This document shows, piece after piece, positions 33,251 to 43,018 of a stretch of DNA of 64,000 nt. This stretch comes from Lachnospiraceae bacterium. GTDB taxonomy: Bacteria > Bacillota > Clostridia > Lachnospirales > Lachnospiraceae. A program made the position numbers and the translations under genes. The notes under the pieces were generated by a model. The model did not search any database, was not told the DNA's origin, and saw nothing but the letters and a program-made list of their open reading frames with translations. Each line of letters opens with the position of its first letter. The first letter of the stretch is position 1. The stretch is taken from assembly GCA_022793195.1 (NCBI GenBank), contig JAAWCJ010000024.1:62001-126000 (forward strand), written 5' to 3'.

Positions 33251-35440
33251 CTAAAATTCTTCTATAGACGCCGACACAGAACCTTCAATTTCAACGGCGA
33301 CCGGATTTTCCTTTTTTTTCCATGGAATGTCAATCCAGGGATCCGGAGTCAAAAACAGAATATTTCCATTGTCTTCTTTTCCGTTGTGATTCCATTGTCT
33401 TTTTGGAATCTTCCTTTTTTTCCCATCCCGGTAAACGGCTGTGATACGTAAATCCTTTAAAATAAACAGGCCTCTCTCACATGGATCAAACCTGATACCA
33501 TGCAGTTTTTCCATACCTGCCTCAAGAGAAAACCTCACCTTCAAATCCGGCCAGCCGGCTTCATTTTTTGAATGGAGCAAATCTGCCTCACTGTACCCTG
33601 TCCCTGTATCATAATATAACGCCGGATTTAACTGAATTTTTTTCTGCCGGATTTCTCCCATATAATCATTCAGTAATTGGGATTTTACAGATGTATACGA
33701 ATCGCCGCTCAGCCTTCTGAAAAACACTTCATTGAAGCCGCGCAGCATATATGTCACATTGGTCATATAGATTGCAGCGCCTTTATCGCTGAAAAGCCAC
33801 GCCGGGTAATATCCTGCATCCTGGGCAACAAAGCTGTGGATTCTTTCGATTGCATGGGAAATCGTTCCGTCATCCGCCAACGGCTCTTCCGGGAAATCTT
33901 CATAACCCCATTCCACATCAAATAATTTCTTCAAAGCAGCAGTTTTAAACCAGAACATGGACCCAATGGCGGCAATCGGTTCTTTTCCCCTCTCCATAGG
34001 TACATGGAGATCCAGCTTATCCGCCAGCTCCACAACATGTTCATAATTATTTGCCCATTCAAGACATAAAGTGGGATAATATTTTCCATGAATCGGCGGA
34101 GGCACAGTTAAAAATCCCAACCGCGGATTTTCTTCAAACAATCCTATCACATTTTGTACAAAGGGACGGCTTTGTAATAAATTTTCAAAACAATGGTATG
34201 CCCATGAACTTCCCTGGGACAAAGGTTTAAAATAATTGACTTTTTTATCATGTACAAAACAGACATATTCATACTGTTTCACAATGTCCCGCGCACCGAC
34301 TAAAAGAGCGCTGACGTCACGTCCTCGATTATTTACCAAAATCACCCGGACAGCATTGGGGAGAACTGACAATTTCTGCTCCAGAAGTTTCTTTTTTTCC
34401 AAACTTCCCGTTGTAATATAAATATCTGCTTCCGGAGGCATAGCGCTGGCATAATGGAAACATTCTTCCAATAAATCCTCATAATAAAAATGATATAACA
34501 ATGCTGTTCGGTGTCTGCTGGTAATGTCCGGATCTACAGAAGACTTATCGGAATCGAGGATATAATTTAGCTGCAGGCATTTTTTAATATCAGCCTGATT
34601 TGCACTGCGAAGGATCGTTTCCCATATCATGTCCGTATCATATTCCGTCTCTTCTTTTATATACTTCAGTAATTCAACCGCCTCTTCGCCGGTTGTTTCT
34701 GTTAAATAGTCTTCATAATCATGAAAAAAACTACGCCTCTTAAAAAAAGGACATCCGGCTTCTTTTATCAACCGTACCGGCGCCTTTAAAAGAGGATAGT
34801 CCGCAAAGTCCTCCATCCCTTCCAATTCCGTATAACATGCCCACCGATATCCCAGCTTAAAAAAGTGATCTGTAAGAGCAGACTCATGATAAGCTACAGA
34901 TTCTCCATAGCTGGTAATTTCCGGCAGTTCCTCCCAATACCGGCGGAAATCCTCCTGACCAAGTAAAGAGCGGCGAAACGCCAGAAAATGAGACTGAAGA
35001 TGTGGTTTTATATAACCACATTCAGTCAATTCATATGGATCAAAGGGAACTCCATAATGCATAGACAATCCCCAAAAATCAATATCCTTCCGGGACATTT
35101 TATCAAACATAGCTGCCACAGAACAGACCGGCCCCATAATCGTATGGTTCATAAGGACTAATTCGTCATATTGGCTTATACGATCCCATCCGATTTTCCG
35201 CAGGGCATACAGATACGCACCGACATCAAATCCCCGGTTCTCCCTCTGCCATACAAATGAAGTAGTCTCTTCCAGGGTTCTTCTTCCTGATTCTGTCAAT
35301 TCACCGTTTACTACTATATAAATATCGTCTGCACATTCCCTCATACCAGAAAGAAGCACCGGAACATATCGGTCAACAATTCCCTGCCCATCGTAAAAAA
35401 AGAAAATGATCCCGCGTTTCGTTAAACCAGTGTTGCCCAT
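33251..35440 (-). CDS. RgpF-like rhamnan glycosyltransferase
   Basis: The ~729-aa protein belongs to the rhamnan synthesis F group. An N-terminal half with 'IIFFFYDGQGIVDRYVPVLL' and 'RENRGFDVGAYLYAL', and a second half with 'ADIYITTGSLEKKKLLEQK', 'VNNRGRDVSALLVGARDIV' and 'YVCFVHDKKVNYF', look like two related modules; a C-terminal ~100-residue beta domain follows. RgpF in streptococci adds rhamnose to the group carbohydrate backbone. Together with RfbC this points to rhamnose in the ABC-exported polymer. The start could be TTG at 35446 (AAGGA 4-5 nt upstream) or ATG at 35440. Confidence 0.87.
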   Translation of the reverse strand: MGNTGLTKRGIIFFFYDGQGIVDRYVPVLLSGMRECADDIYIVVNGELTESGRRTLEETTSFVWQRENRGFDVGAYLYALRKIGWDRISQYDELVLMNHTIMGPVCSVAAMFDKMSRKDIDFWGLSMHYGVPFDPYELTECGYIKPHLQSHFLAFRRSLLGQEDFRRYWEELPEITSYGESVAYHESALTDHFFKLGYRWACYTELEGMEDFADYPLLKAPVRLIKEAGCPFFKRRSFFHDYEDYLTETTGEEAVELLKYIKEETEYDTDMIWETILRSANQADIKKCLQLNYILDSDKSSVDPDITSRHRTALLYHFYYEDLLEECFHYASAMPPEADIYITTGSLEKKKLLEQKLSVLPNAVRVILVNNRGRDVSALLVGARDIVKQYEYVCFVHDKKVNYFKPLSQGSSWAYHCFENLLQSRPFVQNVIGLFEENPRLGFLTVPPPIHGKYYPTLCLEWANNYEHVVELADKLDLHVPMERGKEPIAAIGSMFWFKTAALKKLFDVEWGYEDFPEEPLADDGTISHAIERIHSFVAQDAGYYPAWLFSDKGAAIYMTNVTYMLRGFNEVFFRRLSGDSYTSVKSQLLNDYMGEIRQKKIQLNPALYYDTGTGYSEADLLHSKNEAGWPDLKVRFSLEAGMEKLHGIRFDPCERGLFILKDLRITAVYRDGKKRKIPKRQWNHNGKEDNGNILFLTPDPWIDIPWKKKENPVAVEIEGSVSASIEEF

Positions 35441-35456
35441 AAACAATCATTCCTTT

Positions 35457-36302
35457 CTATGACAGATCACCACTCATAATCCGGCGAATCTTCGTATCGT
35501 CTCCCCATACTCCTGGTGAATCGTATGGCCGGTCCGGATATGCCCCGAAATCAGGCCTGATCTGGTATCCGTGTTTATCGATAAACTCCTGTACCTTGTC
35601 TGCCAGTGAAACAGGCTGTCCGGAACAACAATTAATAATTCCGGTAATCACATTTTGTGTTGCTGCCGCCGCAATCTGACGTGCCAAGTCTTCTACCTCC
35701 AGGAAATCATACTGGTTTTTCCCGGAAGTAAAAGGAAATGTCGGTTTTCCCGCTTCTGCCATTTCGCTGATTTTCGTAAAAATCGAGTGGTTTTTGAGAT
35801 CATCCCCAACAATGTAATACGCCCGGAGCCACTGGCATACACCATCGTGTTCTTTTGCGACCTGCAACGCAATCTGACGCAGGATATTTTTAGACATTCC
35901 ATATAAAGAACTGGGATTCGTCGGTGTATTTTCATCAATCGGACCTTCCCAGTATCCCACCTCATGCATAGTCCCCATAATGGCAATCTGACGCAGGCCC
36001 CCGTCAAACAGGTTTTTGATGAACAGATAATGGCTCGGAATATCCAGAATGTGAGTATCTGCATTATGGACAAATCCGTTTCTCCAAGCCAGATGAACCA
36101 CCAGATCCGGCTCTCCTATTTTGTGATAAATATCCGGATCCCCGTCAAAAACAGACATCTGTGAAACCTCTGCTCTGGAATCAATACCATCTGTCAGCAA
36201 GTCAATAGCCTTAACCTGATAATCCATATCCAGTAACGCTTTGACCACATGCCTTCCGATATACCCGTTTGCGCCAGTGACTGCCACTGTTTTTATTTTC
36301 AT
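35457..36302 (-). CDS. NAD(P)-dependent SDR epimerase/dehydratase
   Basis: The 281-aa extended SDR protein has the nucleotide-binding 'VAVTGANGYIGRHVV' near the N-terminus and the catalytic 'SSLYGMSKNIL' (YxxxK). The ATG at 36302 is used rather than a TTG 9 nt before it; AAGGAG lies upstream. It is the first gene after a strong promoter (36357-36385) and so probably leads the long operon down to ugd and perhaps the ChW genes. The product is probably a nucleotide sugar for the polymer; the specific sugar (for example a 6-deoxyhexose or epimer) is unknown. Confidence 0.88.
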   Translation of the reverse strand: MKIKTVAVTGANGYIGRHVVKALLDMDYQVKAIDLLTDGIDSRAEVSQMSVFDGDPDIYHKIGEPDLVVHLAWRNGFVHNADTHILDIPSHYLFIKNLFDGGLRQIAIMGTMHEVGYWEGPIDENTPTNPSSLYGMSKNILRQIALQVAKEHDGVCQWLRAYYIVGDDLKNHSIFTKISEMAEAGKPTFPFTSGKNQYDFLEVEDLARQIAAAATQNVITGIINCCSGQPVSLADKVQEFIDKHGYQIRPDFGAYPDRPYDSPGVWGDDTKIRRIMSGDLS

Positions 36303-36356
36303 CCTATACAAACTCCTTACATTTTAAAAAACGCCTTATTACAAATAATCTTGTCC

Positions 36357-36385
36357 ATTATAACATTTTTATATTACAGTTACAA
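36357..36385 (-). promoter_or_regulatory. Promoter of the long ABC-type polysaccharide operon
   Basis: On the minus strand TTGTAA (36380-36385) is 17 nt from TATAAT (36357-36362), with TG one base upstream of the -10 (extended -10). It lies about 55 nt before the SDR start codon at 36302, in the only sizeable gap between the two large glycan operons. Confidence 0.8.
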
Positions 36386-36411
36386 CCTCAAAACCTTTCC
36401 GGGGAATTTTT

Positions 36412-37446
36412 TCAACCACTATTTCTGGCATTACGTACCCAGCTGACCAGCCGTCCATGCAGATGGTATAACAGCCACGCGGCAACCCCGGTTAAACATA
36501 CATATAAAATAAACAATAAATATCTTCCTGACCTCGTCAATTCTTCCATAGAGAATTTAAGAGCCAATTCATCTACAATTACATGGTGTGTCAGGAAGAT
36601 TGCATAGGAATACTTGCTGACCGTATGGCATGCCGCCCGTATGATTCCCCTGTCAAACCATTTGGAACAATAAACCAAAAGCAGGAAACAGCTGATTCCA
36701 ACATAAGTCGTCTGGATACTTGTCGGAAATCCTGGCTTCAAAATACTGTTGCCCAGTAAAACTGCCACACTACAAAACGCCATCCATGGACGGACTTTTT
36801 TAATATTCAGGACAAACAACATTCCAAACAGCAATTCCGGAAGCCGGACAAATAATATTTTACTGGACTTAAAATTGGAAAACCATTCAAAAAGCGCAAA
36901 GGGGATATACATCGCTGCTACTGCGATTATTACCACCCACTTATTTGACAAAACAACTTTCCGCAGTAAAGGGAACAACATGTACATAAGAATAATACAG
37001 CCCAGGAACCATTCTCCCAATAAATAGTAAGAAGGCAATACCCCTGTCAGATACCCATCCATCCCCAGCACGGTCAAAATGAAATTTCCTTTTGGGACAT
37101 CCATATGAACCACAGATTTCCATTTATAAAAAAAGTAAAGAAATGCCGTAAAGTATGCAATCCAAAACATAGGATATAAAGAAAGAAACCTCTTTGTATA
37201 AAATTCTTTCAGGTCACACTTTTCTTTATATACATACATTAAAGCCGCGCCTGAAATAATAAAAAACAGAGAGACCCCCAGGGCGCCTGTAGAAATATTG
37301 AATGGATTCAATGTAATAATCGCCAATTCCGGCCTTTCCGGTAATATATAATAATGCAGATAATGTGCATTATAATGTGTTAATAAGATCAAAAACACTG
37401 CAAAGGTACGGACAAAGTCCACATAAAAAAGTCGTTCTTTTTTCAT
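36412..37446 (-). CDS. Acyltransferase-3 family membrane protein
   Basis: The 344-aa protein from the ATG at 37446 (AAGGA 8-9 nt upstream) has about ten membrane segments. 'RLFYVDFVRTFAVFLILLTH' at the N-terminus carries the Arg-His pair of the acyltransferase-3 family, and 'AIFLTHHVIVDELAL' is near the end. The family moves acetyl or succinyl groups across the membrane onto surface sugars. It is the last gene of the operon led by leuA. The longer frame to 37497 begins at the preceding stop codon without a ribosome site. Confidence 0.88.
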   Translation of the reverse strand: MKKERLFYVDFVRTFAVFLILLTHYNAHYLHYYILPERPELAIITLNPFNISTGALGVSLFFIISGAALMYVYKEKCDLKEFYTKRFLSLYPMFWIAYFTAFLYFFYKWKSVVHMDVPKGNFILTVLGMDGYLTGVLPSYYLLGEWFLGCIILMYMLFPLLRKVVLSNKWVVIIAVAAMYIPFALFEWFSNFKSSKILFVRLPELLFGMLFVLNIKKVRPWMAFCSVAVLLGNSILKPGFPTSIQTTYVGISCFLLLVYCSKWFDRGIIRAACHTVSKYSYAIFLTHHVIVDELALKFSMEELTRSGRYLLFILYVCLTGVAAWLLYHLHGRLVSWVRNARNSG

Positions 37447-37496
37447 ACCGGCTAATCCTTCTTTGAAATGAACTATCTGATTCGTAGCATAAAACA

Positions 37497-38615
37497 TTAG
37501 TACTGTATTGCAGAGGCCACATTCCCCACTGAATTCGTCACGCAGTTTTGCAGACCTGCAAAAACCACAATATCAGGACTTAAAAGATCCATCATCAAGT
37601 TGAGATTTCCACTGTCTGCCTCATGGATAAACACAGTTTCCGAAAAACTTTCCGAAATCCATGGAAGCATAAACATCCAGGTATAACTGTCACCGATGAT
37701 CAAAATTTTTGGAAGAGTTCCATCCTTATTTTTATAATACCGGTAACTTTTCCACTGATCTGCACTTTCATATCCCACCGAATCAAACCAGGAAGGATCC
37801 TCTGTTCCCTGAGGCTCCCTTACTTTATATTCCAAATCTGTCTCCGTATACGTTCTTCCGTAATACCTGGAAGTCCGCTCACATTCAGAAATTTCCACAT
37901 CTGTTTCCGTCAGAATCCGAACCTCCGGAATTTCTTTCTGCACCATTTCCATCAATTCCTGATAGCCAAGCCATGCCCCCTGGTTGTTCCAATGGGCGTG
38001 ATCGTATGCCTTTGAATATAGTTGTTCCCCATTGTCTGTCTTTAATTTAAATAAATCATAAAGCACTTTCATATTTAAATCAGGATTGCTTTCCGCCATT
38101 TCCCTGAAGACATCCAGCTGTCCTTTTTCAGATAGAGGAATGATATAATCCTGGAAACGCTCCGCATATACTTCACTTTTATGTGGGTAAACCACACTGC
38201 ACATGGAAACATGTCTCTGTGCCAGAAAATCCCGGACTCTTTTATAATCCTGAATCCACGTTTCCTGCCGGGTCTGATCCATTACGTCGCCTTTTTGCAG
38301 GTAATAAAAGGTGACAATATCATTCATTAAAAAGACCCAATCCCCCTCATAAAGATTCACACCATCATAACGGGCTTTTAAAAGATTAATATTGGCATAA
38401 TTATAAATTTTTCTGAGATATGTCCGGCCGGCCGCATTATCATTAATCCAATCTTCAAATTCCTTTTTTATTCCGGCATGCAGCGTAAGCTCCGGAAACT
38501 TTGCAAGATAACGGTTTTCGTCTGCGGAAACTCTTCCTCCCACTTTATCCGAAAAAAGCAGAGGGACGGCCAGTATGATACAAAAAAACACCAAAAAAAT
38601 ACGTTCCTTTTTCAT
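37497..38615 (-). CDS. DHHW/AlgX-like SGNH O-acyltransferase partner
   Basis: The 372-aa protein has an N-terminal membrane anchor (residues ~5-22) and an extracytoplasmic SGNH-like domain. 'KILIIGDSYTWMFMLPWI' is the GDS block, and 'AYDHAHWNNQGAWLGY' supplies the D-x-x-H-like element that gives the DHHW family its name. Such proteins complete O-acetylation of surface polysaccharides with an MBOAT partner, and the MBOAT gene lies just 33 nt upstream. Hence this pair likely acetylates an exported glycan in the way AlgI/AlgJ or PatA/PatB do. The ATG has a GGGA 5 nt upstream. Confidence 0.86.
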   Translation of the reverse strand: MKKERIFLVFFCIILAVPLLFSDKVGGRVSADENRYLAKFPELTLHAGIKKEFEDWINDNAAGRTYLRKIYNYANINLLKARYDGVNLYEGDWVFLMNDIVTFYYLQKGDVMDQTRQETWIQDYKRVRDFLAQRHVSMCSVVYPHKSEVYAERFQDYIIPLSEKGQLDVFREMAESNPDLNMKVLYDLFKLKTDNGEQLYSKAYDHAHWNNQGAWLGYQELMEMVQKEIPEVRILTETDVEISECERTSRYYGRTYTETDLEYKVREPQGTEDPSWFDSVGYESADQWKSYRYYKNKDGTLPKILIIGDSYTWMFMLPWISESFSETVFIHEADSGNLNLMMDLLSPDIVVFAGLQNCVTNSVGNVASAIQY

Positions 38616-38648
38616 AGTATTCCCAATCTCCCTCCCATCGGAGCCGCC

Positions 38649-40025
38649 TCAAAATTTAAAATAAATGAAAGAGTTGTAGGTACTGCTCATCACAGCAGCT
38701 ATGCTTACAATAAGTAAACAAATGCACAGAACATACTGCAGTGCCGTATTTTTCAGTTTTTCTCTTTTCTTCCACGGGATACAACATAAAATTCCTACAA
38801 TGATAATTCCTATCAGTTTCGGTGACAGATACCACCACAAAGTAAATCCCGCCTTGGTCGGCCCAATTCCAAAAAGCTTTAAAATATAATGGATTCCTGA
38901 TGAAATGCTGTCACTACGAAACAGAATCCAGCCAAACATCACCACAAACAAAGTGTACAAATGCCTCAATGCGGCAGGAATCGTAATACGGCAATGCTTT
39001 GACGCCAGCTTTTCAAAAAGCAGAAAAATACCGTTCCATATTCCCCACAGTACAAAGTGCCACTCTCCTCCATGCCAGAGGCCTGTTGCAAGGAATACGA
39101 TGGAAAGATTCAAATACTGATTGCCTCTTCTATTTCCTCCCAGCGGAATATAAAGGTAGTCCCTGAACCATGAGGAAAGGGAAATATGCCATCTCCTCCA
39201 AAATTCTGTCATGGACTTAGAGATATAAGGGTAGTTAAAATTTTCCAGAAAATCAAAACCGCAGATTTTTCCGATTCCAATGGCCATATCGCTGTATCCT
39301 GAAAAATCATGATAAATCTGAAGCATATAGCAAATTGCTCCCAGCCACGCCGTACTCACCAAATATTCTGACGAAGAAAGCGAAAAGATCTGGTCGGCAA
39401 CTGCCCCCAACTGATCGGCAATCAGAACCTTTTTGGCCAAACCAATACAAAACCGTTTTGCCCCTTCCGCACTTTTTTCCAGTGTCACATTGCCACATGC
39501 CAGTTGTCCGCTGATATCCTTATACCTGACAATGGGCCCCGCCGTTATCTTTGGAAACATCAACATATAAAGTAAAAACTTTAAAAAACTTTTTTCATAT
39601 CTGACATCTTCCCGGTAAATGTCCACCAGATAGGAAATCGCCGAAAAGGAATAGTAGGAGATCCCCATTGGAAAAATGACTTTCAGAAAGCCCACCTCAA
39701 GGTTCCCTCCCCAAATCCGGTTGGCATTTCCCAACAGAAAGTCTGTATATTTAAAACAAATAAGCAAGGCAAGATTAAGACAAATGGATATACCCGTTAT
39801 ATACTTCTTTCTTTTTCCCTCCGTCTGCGCCACAAAGTATCCCGCAAAATAATTAAAAAGAGAAGATACCAGCAGAAGAATTATCCCTTTTGTTGAACCC
39901 CAAATATAAAAAGCCGCAGAAAAAAACAGGAGAATAAAAGGTCTGTACCTGGTACTGCTGATCATGTACATCAATAAAAATAACGGAAAAAATACGAATA
40001 AAAAAATATTTGTACTGAATCCCAT
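38649..40025 (-). CDS. MBOAT O-acyltransferase (AlgI/DltB type)
   Basis: The 458-aa polytopic protein starts 'MGFSTNIFLFVFFPLFLLMY' and has the MBOAT hallmark 'FLATGLWHGGEWHFVLWGIW' with the conserved His, plus 'FWRRWHISLSSWFRDYLYIP'. It carries acyl groups across the membrane for transfer to a polysaccharide. Length and motifs fit AlgI better than DltB, and no dltA/C genes are near. The ATG at 40025 (AAAGG 5 nt upstream) lies just after the previous stop; the longer frame begins with GTG inside that gene. Confidence 0.93.
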   Translation of the reverse strand: MGFSTNIFLFVFFPLFLLMYMISSTRYRPFILLFFSAAFYIWGSTKGIILLLVSSLFNYFAGYFVAQTEGKRKKYITGISICLNLALLICFKYTDFLLGNANRIWGGNLEVGFLKVIFPMGISYYSFSAISYLVDIYREDVRYEKSFLKFLLYMLMFPKITAGPIVRYKDISGQLACGNVTLEKSAEGAKRFCIGLAKKVLIADQLGAVADQIFSLSSSEYLVSTAWLGAICYMLQIYHDFSGYSDMAIGIGKICGFDFLENFNYPYISKSMTEFWRRWHISLSSWFRDYLYIPLGGNRRGNQYLNLSIVFLATGLWHGGEWHFVLWGIWNGIFLLFEKLASKHCRITIPAALRHLYTLFVVMFGWILFRSDSISSGIHYILKLFGIGPTKAGFTLWWYLSPKLIGIIIVGILCCIPWKKREKLKNTALQYVLCICLLIVSIAAVMSSTYNSFIYFKF

Positions 40026-40027
40026 AA

Positions 40028-42529
40028 TCACCTTTCTCCCACCCGGTACACATAGGTTCCGGCTTCGTCATAAATCTCTTCAAAAGGCCCGTCGCCGTCG
40101 TCATCCATAATATTGTAATCAGATACGATATATTTTGCCCCGGTCAGCTCCAGATCCTCATAGGACAGGTGGAGTTTAAAGAGATCCGGCTGTACCAGCT
40201 CAAAAGAAGTATCCCCCTCACAAAAATCCACCACCACATGGGCATAACGGTTATAAACCTCATTATATTGCTTTTCCTCATCCAGCCTGTTCCATAGCTC
40301 CAGGTTTGGATAATCATTGACAGAATTGATGGTGGAGGCACCGCAGGCCAGTACATAGGCGGCCAGGATGTTGCCGTCGCTGGCGGCAATCCATTTCTGT
40401 CCTGGGTCCTCTTCGTTGATTTTTTGGATCTCCTTAGCCAATGGCTTTGAATCTATGGCGTCTAACCCTCGTTGGAAGGGACGTACCTTAAGGCCCGTCG
40501 CTGTGACAAATAAGATGACAACCAACAGGATCACCCGGCTGAGCCGGACGTCCAAAGGGCTGACCAGCGCCATCCCCATCAAACTCAGCACTGCCAGGAC
40601 CACCGCCATATAGGTATAAGTCATATATCCCGGGAATAGTTTCCGGCAGACAATGAGGCTTAAAAAAACCGCCGCAAAAGATGCCGCCAGGCCAAGGGGC
40701 CATTGAATCCTCCAGGACATCTCTTCCTTCTCACTGGCAAACAAGATCAGCAAATAGACGCCGATCAGAGGAATGAAATCCATGGCCCTCTCCGTGGGCG
40801 AATAAGAAAACAGCAAAAGCTTGGACAACCAGACCGGAAATCCCACATAAACATATCCCATATAAACCAGGCCCATACCCAAAAGCCCACAGATTAACCA
40901 ATTTCTTTTCTTTGCCCTGACAATATAAAGGATTCCCAGAAGAAAGGGCAGCGGAAAAAGGGAACAAAACGTCCCCGTTTCAGAGGCATTTGCAAAATAG
41001 GCCAGAGGATACCGGAAACCCTGGAAATAATACAGAAGCTTCAAGGAGCCTCCTCCCCCTGTGGAGATTCTGGCTCCCGGATAAACACTGGTCAGCATCC
41101 CCTCCAGCTTATCCGTAGTGGAGACAACATATGTGATAACAAAGAGGGCGCAGATACATAAAGCCGCCCCAAATAAAAACCAGTCGTCTTTTTTCTGGCT
41201 TTTAACCGCCTCCCAGTTGTCATGAACCAGCCACACAACAAAAACAAGCAGCATATAAGCCGCCGGCACCTGCCACGCCGGATAAAACATACAGACAAAA
41301 TTTGCCACTGCAATCGGCTCCAGGATGGCGCAAAGCAACTTAACCCATCTCTCCTTTGTGGTGAAAAAGTAGTAAAACAACACAACGATTGCATGGATAT
41401 ACAGTAAAAAGGAAGGAATCCTCCACCACAGATGGAAAGAGGAGAATACCACCAGCGCTGTGCCAAGCGCAGACAAAAGCTTTTTCTTTTTTGTCAGAAT
41501 CAAAAAGAATTCAAAAGTAAAAAGAAGCGTCAAGATTGTGGCCGCGTTCCATTCCAGATAATAGCCGTATTCGATTCCCAGGATCCGATAAAAGATCTGG
41601 AATACATTGCCGCCCACACCTCCCAGATTTTTCCATCCTGTATACATCGGATTCACCGTCTGCGTCCCCCGGATCAGGTCGCTGTACTTTCCAAAAGGAT
41701 CTTCCAAAAAGCGGGAAGACAACCCTTTTCCGGTGGTGGAAACCCATTCGTCGGTACGCCCCAGCCGTTCTTCTCCAAAAACCGGTTCCACAAACTCCGA
41801 CCCTGTTCCCGGCTGGACGAAAGTGTCGTAGCCGGCAATGGAATCCCCATGGATTTTATTCACCGTCAGGAACAAAATCACCACAATTCCGGTCTGCCAG
41901 CGGTATCTGTAAAAGAATCCTCCCACCCTTCTCCATCCGAAAACAATGCAGGAAACAATCAGTAAAAGAAACACAAACAAAAGCTCGACCCGAACCCAAA
42001 ATACGCCCGAGGAAAGGATGTCCCCCAGGATCTCCATCTTTCCTCCGGCCGGTTCCACCCTGATCTGCTCAATATTGACCGCTATTCCTTCCGAACGTCC
42101 GATATCCAGACGCATGGCAGTCGCCACACCATCCTTTGACACTGTAAATTCCGTAGCGCCTTGCGGAATCCAGAAGTGTTTTGAATTCTTTTCCTCAAAC
42201 CCACTGCCCTTAAAAGCATAATAAAGCTGCGCCCGACACCCCTTCTCCATGGGTTCTTTCAGGGAAACCGTAATGCCTGAAACAGGTGCGTTCATTCCAT
42301 GAAGATAAATCTGGGGATCTGATGTGGTCGATATGCGTCTCTCTCCGTCCTCCCGATAGTTCACATATTCCACCGAACTTATATCCAGGCTGGCCGGCTT
42401 TTTGATCAGCATCAGAGTACGGGAATCCATATAAAACGCTACGCCGACAGCAGCAAATACCGCCAATGTTACGGCCAGGATTATCTTTATCCATCGACAC
42501 TTTTTATTTTCAAAATCCGGTTTGCCCAC
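40028..42529 (-). CDS. Large polytopic membrane protein with two extracytoplasmic domains, unassigned
   Basis: The 833-aa protein begins at GTG 42529 with AGGAGG 8 nt upstream. It has one membrane segment (~15-32), an extracytoplasmic beta domain (~40-180), about 12 membrane segments (~185-650) and a C-terminal domain of ~180 residues outside the membrane. 'TNKIHGDSIAGYDTF'-type acidic loop residues after the second TM group and the large size suggest a GT-C transferase or polymer-handling protein. I do not recognise a named family with certainty. It sits between DUF2304 and the MBOAT gene in the decorated-glycan operon. Confidence 0.7.
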   Translation of the reverse strand: MGKPDFENKKCRWIKIILAVTLAVFAAVGVAFYMDSRTLMLIKKPASLDISSVEYVNYREDGERRISTTSDPQIYLHGMNAPVSGITVSLKEPMEKGCRAQLYYAFKGSGFEEKNSKHFWIPQGATEFTVSKDGVATAMRLDIGRSEGIAVNIEQIRVEPAGGKMEILGDILSSGVFWVRVELLFVFLLLIVSCIVFGWRRVGGFFYRYRWQTGIVVILFLTVNKIHGDSIAGYDTFVQPGTGSEFVEPVFGEERLGRTDEWVSTTGKGLSSRFLEDPFGKYSDLIRGTQTVNPMYTGWKNLGGVGGNVFQIFYRILGIEYGYYLEWNAATILTLLFTFEFFLILTKKKKLLSALGTALVVFSSFHLWWRIPSFLLYIHAIVVLFYYFFTTKERWVKLLCAILEPIAVANFVCMFYPAWQVPAAYMLLVFVVWLVHDNWEAVKSQKKDDWFLFGAALCICALFVITYVVSTTDKLEGMLTSVYPGARISTGGGGSLKLLYYFQGFRYPLAYFANASETGTFCSLFPLPFLLGILYIVRAKKRNWLICGLLGMGLVYMGYVYVGFPVWLSKLLLFSYSPTERAMDFIPLIGVYLLILFASEKEEMSWRIQWPLGLAASFAAVFLSLIVCRKLFPGYMTYTYMAVVLAVLSLMGMALVSPLDVRLSRVILLVVILFVTATGLKVRPFQRGLDAIDSKPLAKEIQKINEEDPGQKWIAASDGNILAAYVLACGASTINSVNDYPNLELWNRLDEEKQYNEVYNRYAHVVVDFCEGDTSFELVQPDLFKLHLSYEDLELTGAKYIVSDYNIMDDDGDGPFEEIYDEAGTYVYRVGER

Positions 42530-42622
42530 TTTTCTGTCCTCCTGCGCTCTTTCAGCCGGTTATCCCACCCGTTTTCATTTTCTTCACACGCTTTACTGAG
42601 CGTCCCATTATTCTGGACCGCC

Positions 42623-43018
42623 TTACTTCCCCTTTTCTTTTTCCTGCTCCTCTAGCGGGCGGGAATTTTCTGACGCCAGCCGCTTCTCCAGTTCATTATC
42701 GTCAATGGCGATCTTCTGTGTCAGTTCTTTCAGTTTTGTTTCCAGCTGAGATACACGCATGGACATGGAAAAGCTTTTCACCAACAACAGGAAAATCATC
42801 AAAAGGAAAATAAAATTTGATGTGGACATGGTTCCCACCAGATCGGAAAGCCAGGTTGCCGCCTGGGGGAATACACTGAACAACACAAGAAGCAAGGCAA
42901 AAAACACCCAGAACATGGAATCCTCAATCCGTGCCTTGGACTGGCGTATCTTCCGCAGCATGACCACCAGCACCAGGACAGACATCAGAATCAGCACAAC
43001 TCTAAGTACGGTAGTCAT
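42623..43018 (-). CDS. DUF2304 small membrane protein
   Basis: The 131-aa protein has three membrane segments followed by a coiled-coil cytoplasmic tail ('VSQLETKLKELTQKIAIDD'). 'ARIEDSMFWVFFALLLVLF' fits DUF2304, a family found directly beside DPM-type glycosyltransferases. Here its start overlaps the end of such a gene by 4 nt (ATGA). It may anchor or flip the polyprenyl-phosphate sugar made by that partner, much as GtrA does, but this has not been shown. Confidence 0.85.
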   Translation of the reverse strand: MTTVLRVVLILMSVLVLVVMLRKIRQSKARIEDSMFWVFFALLLVLFSVFPQAATWLSDLVGTMSTSNFIFLLMIFLLLVKSFSMSMRVSQLETKLKELTQKIAIDDNELEKRLASENSRPLEEQEKEKGK

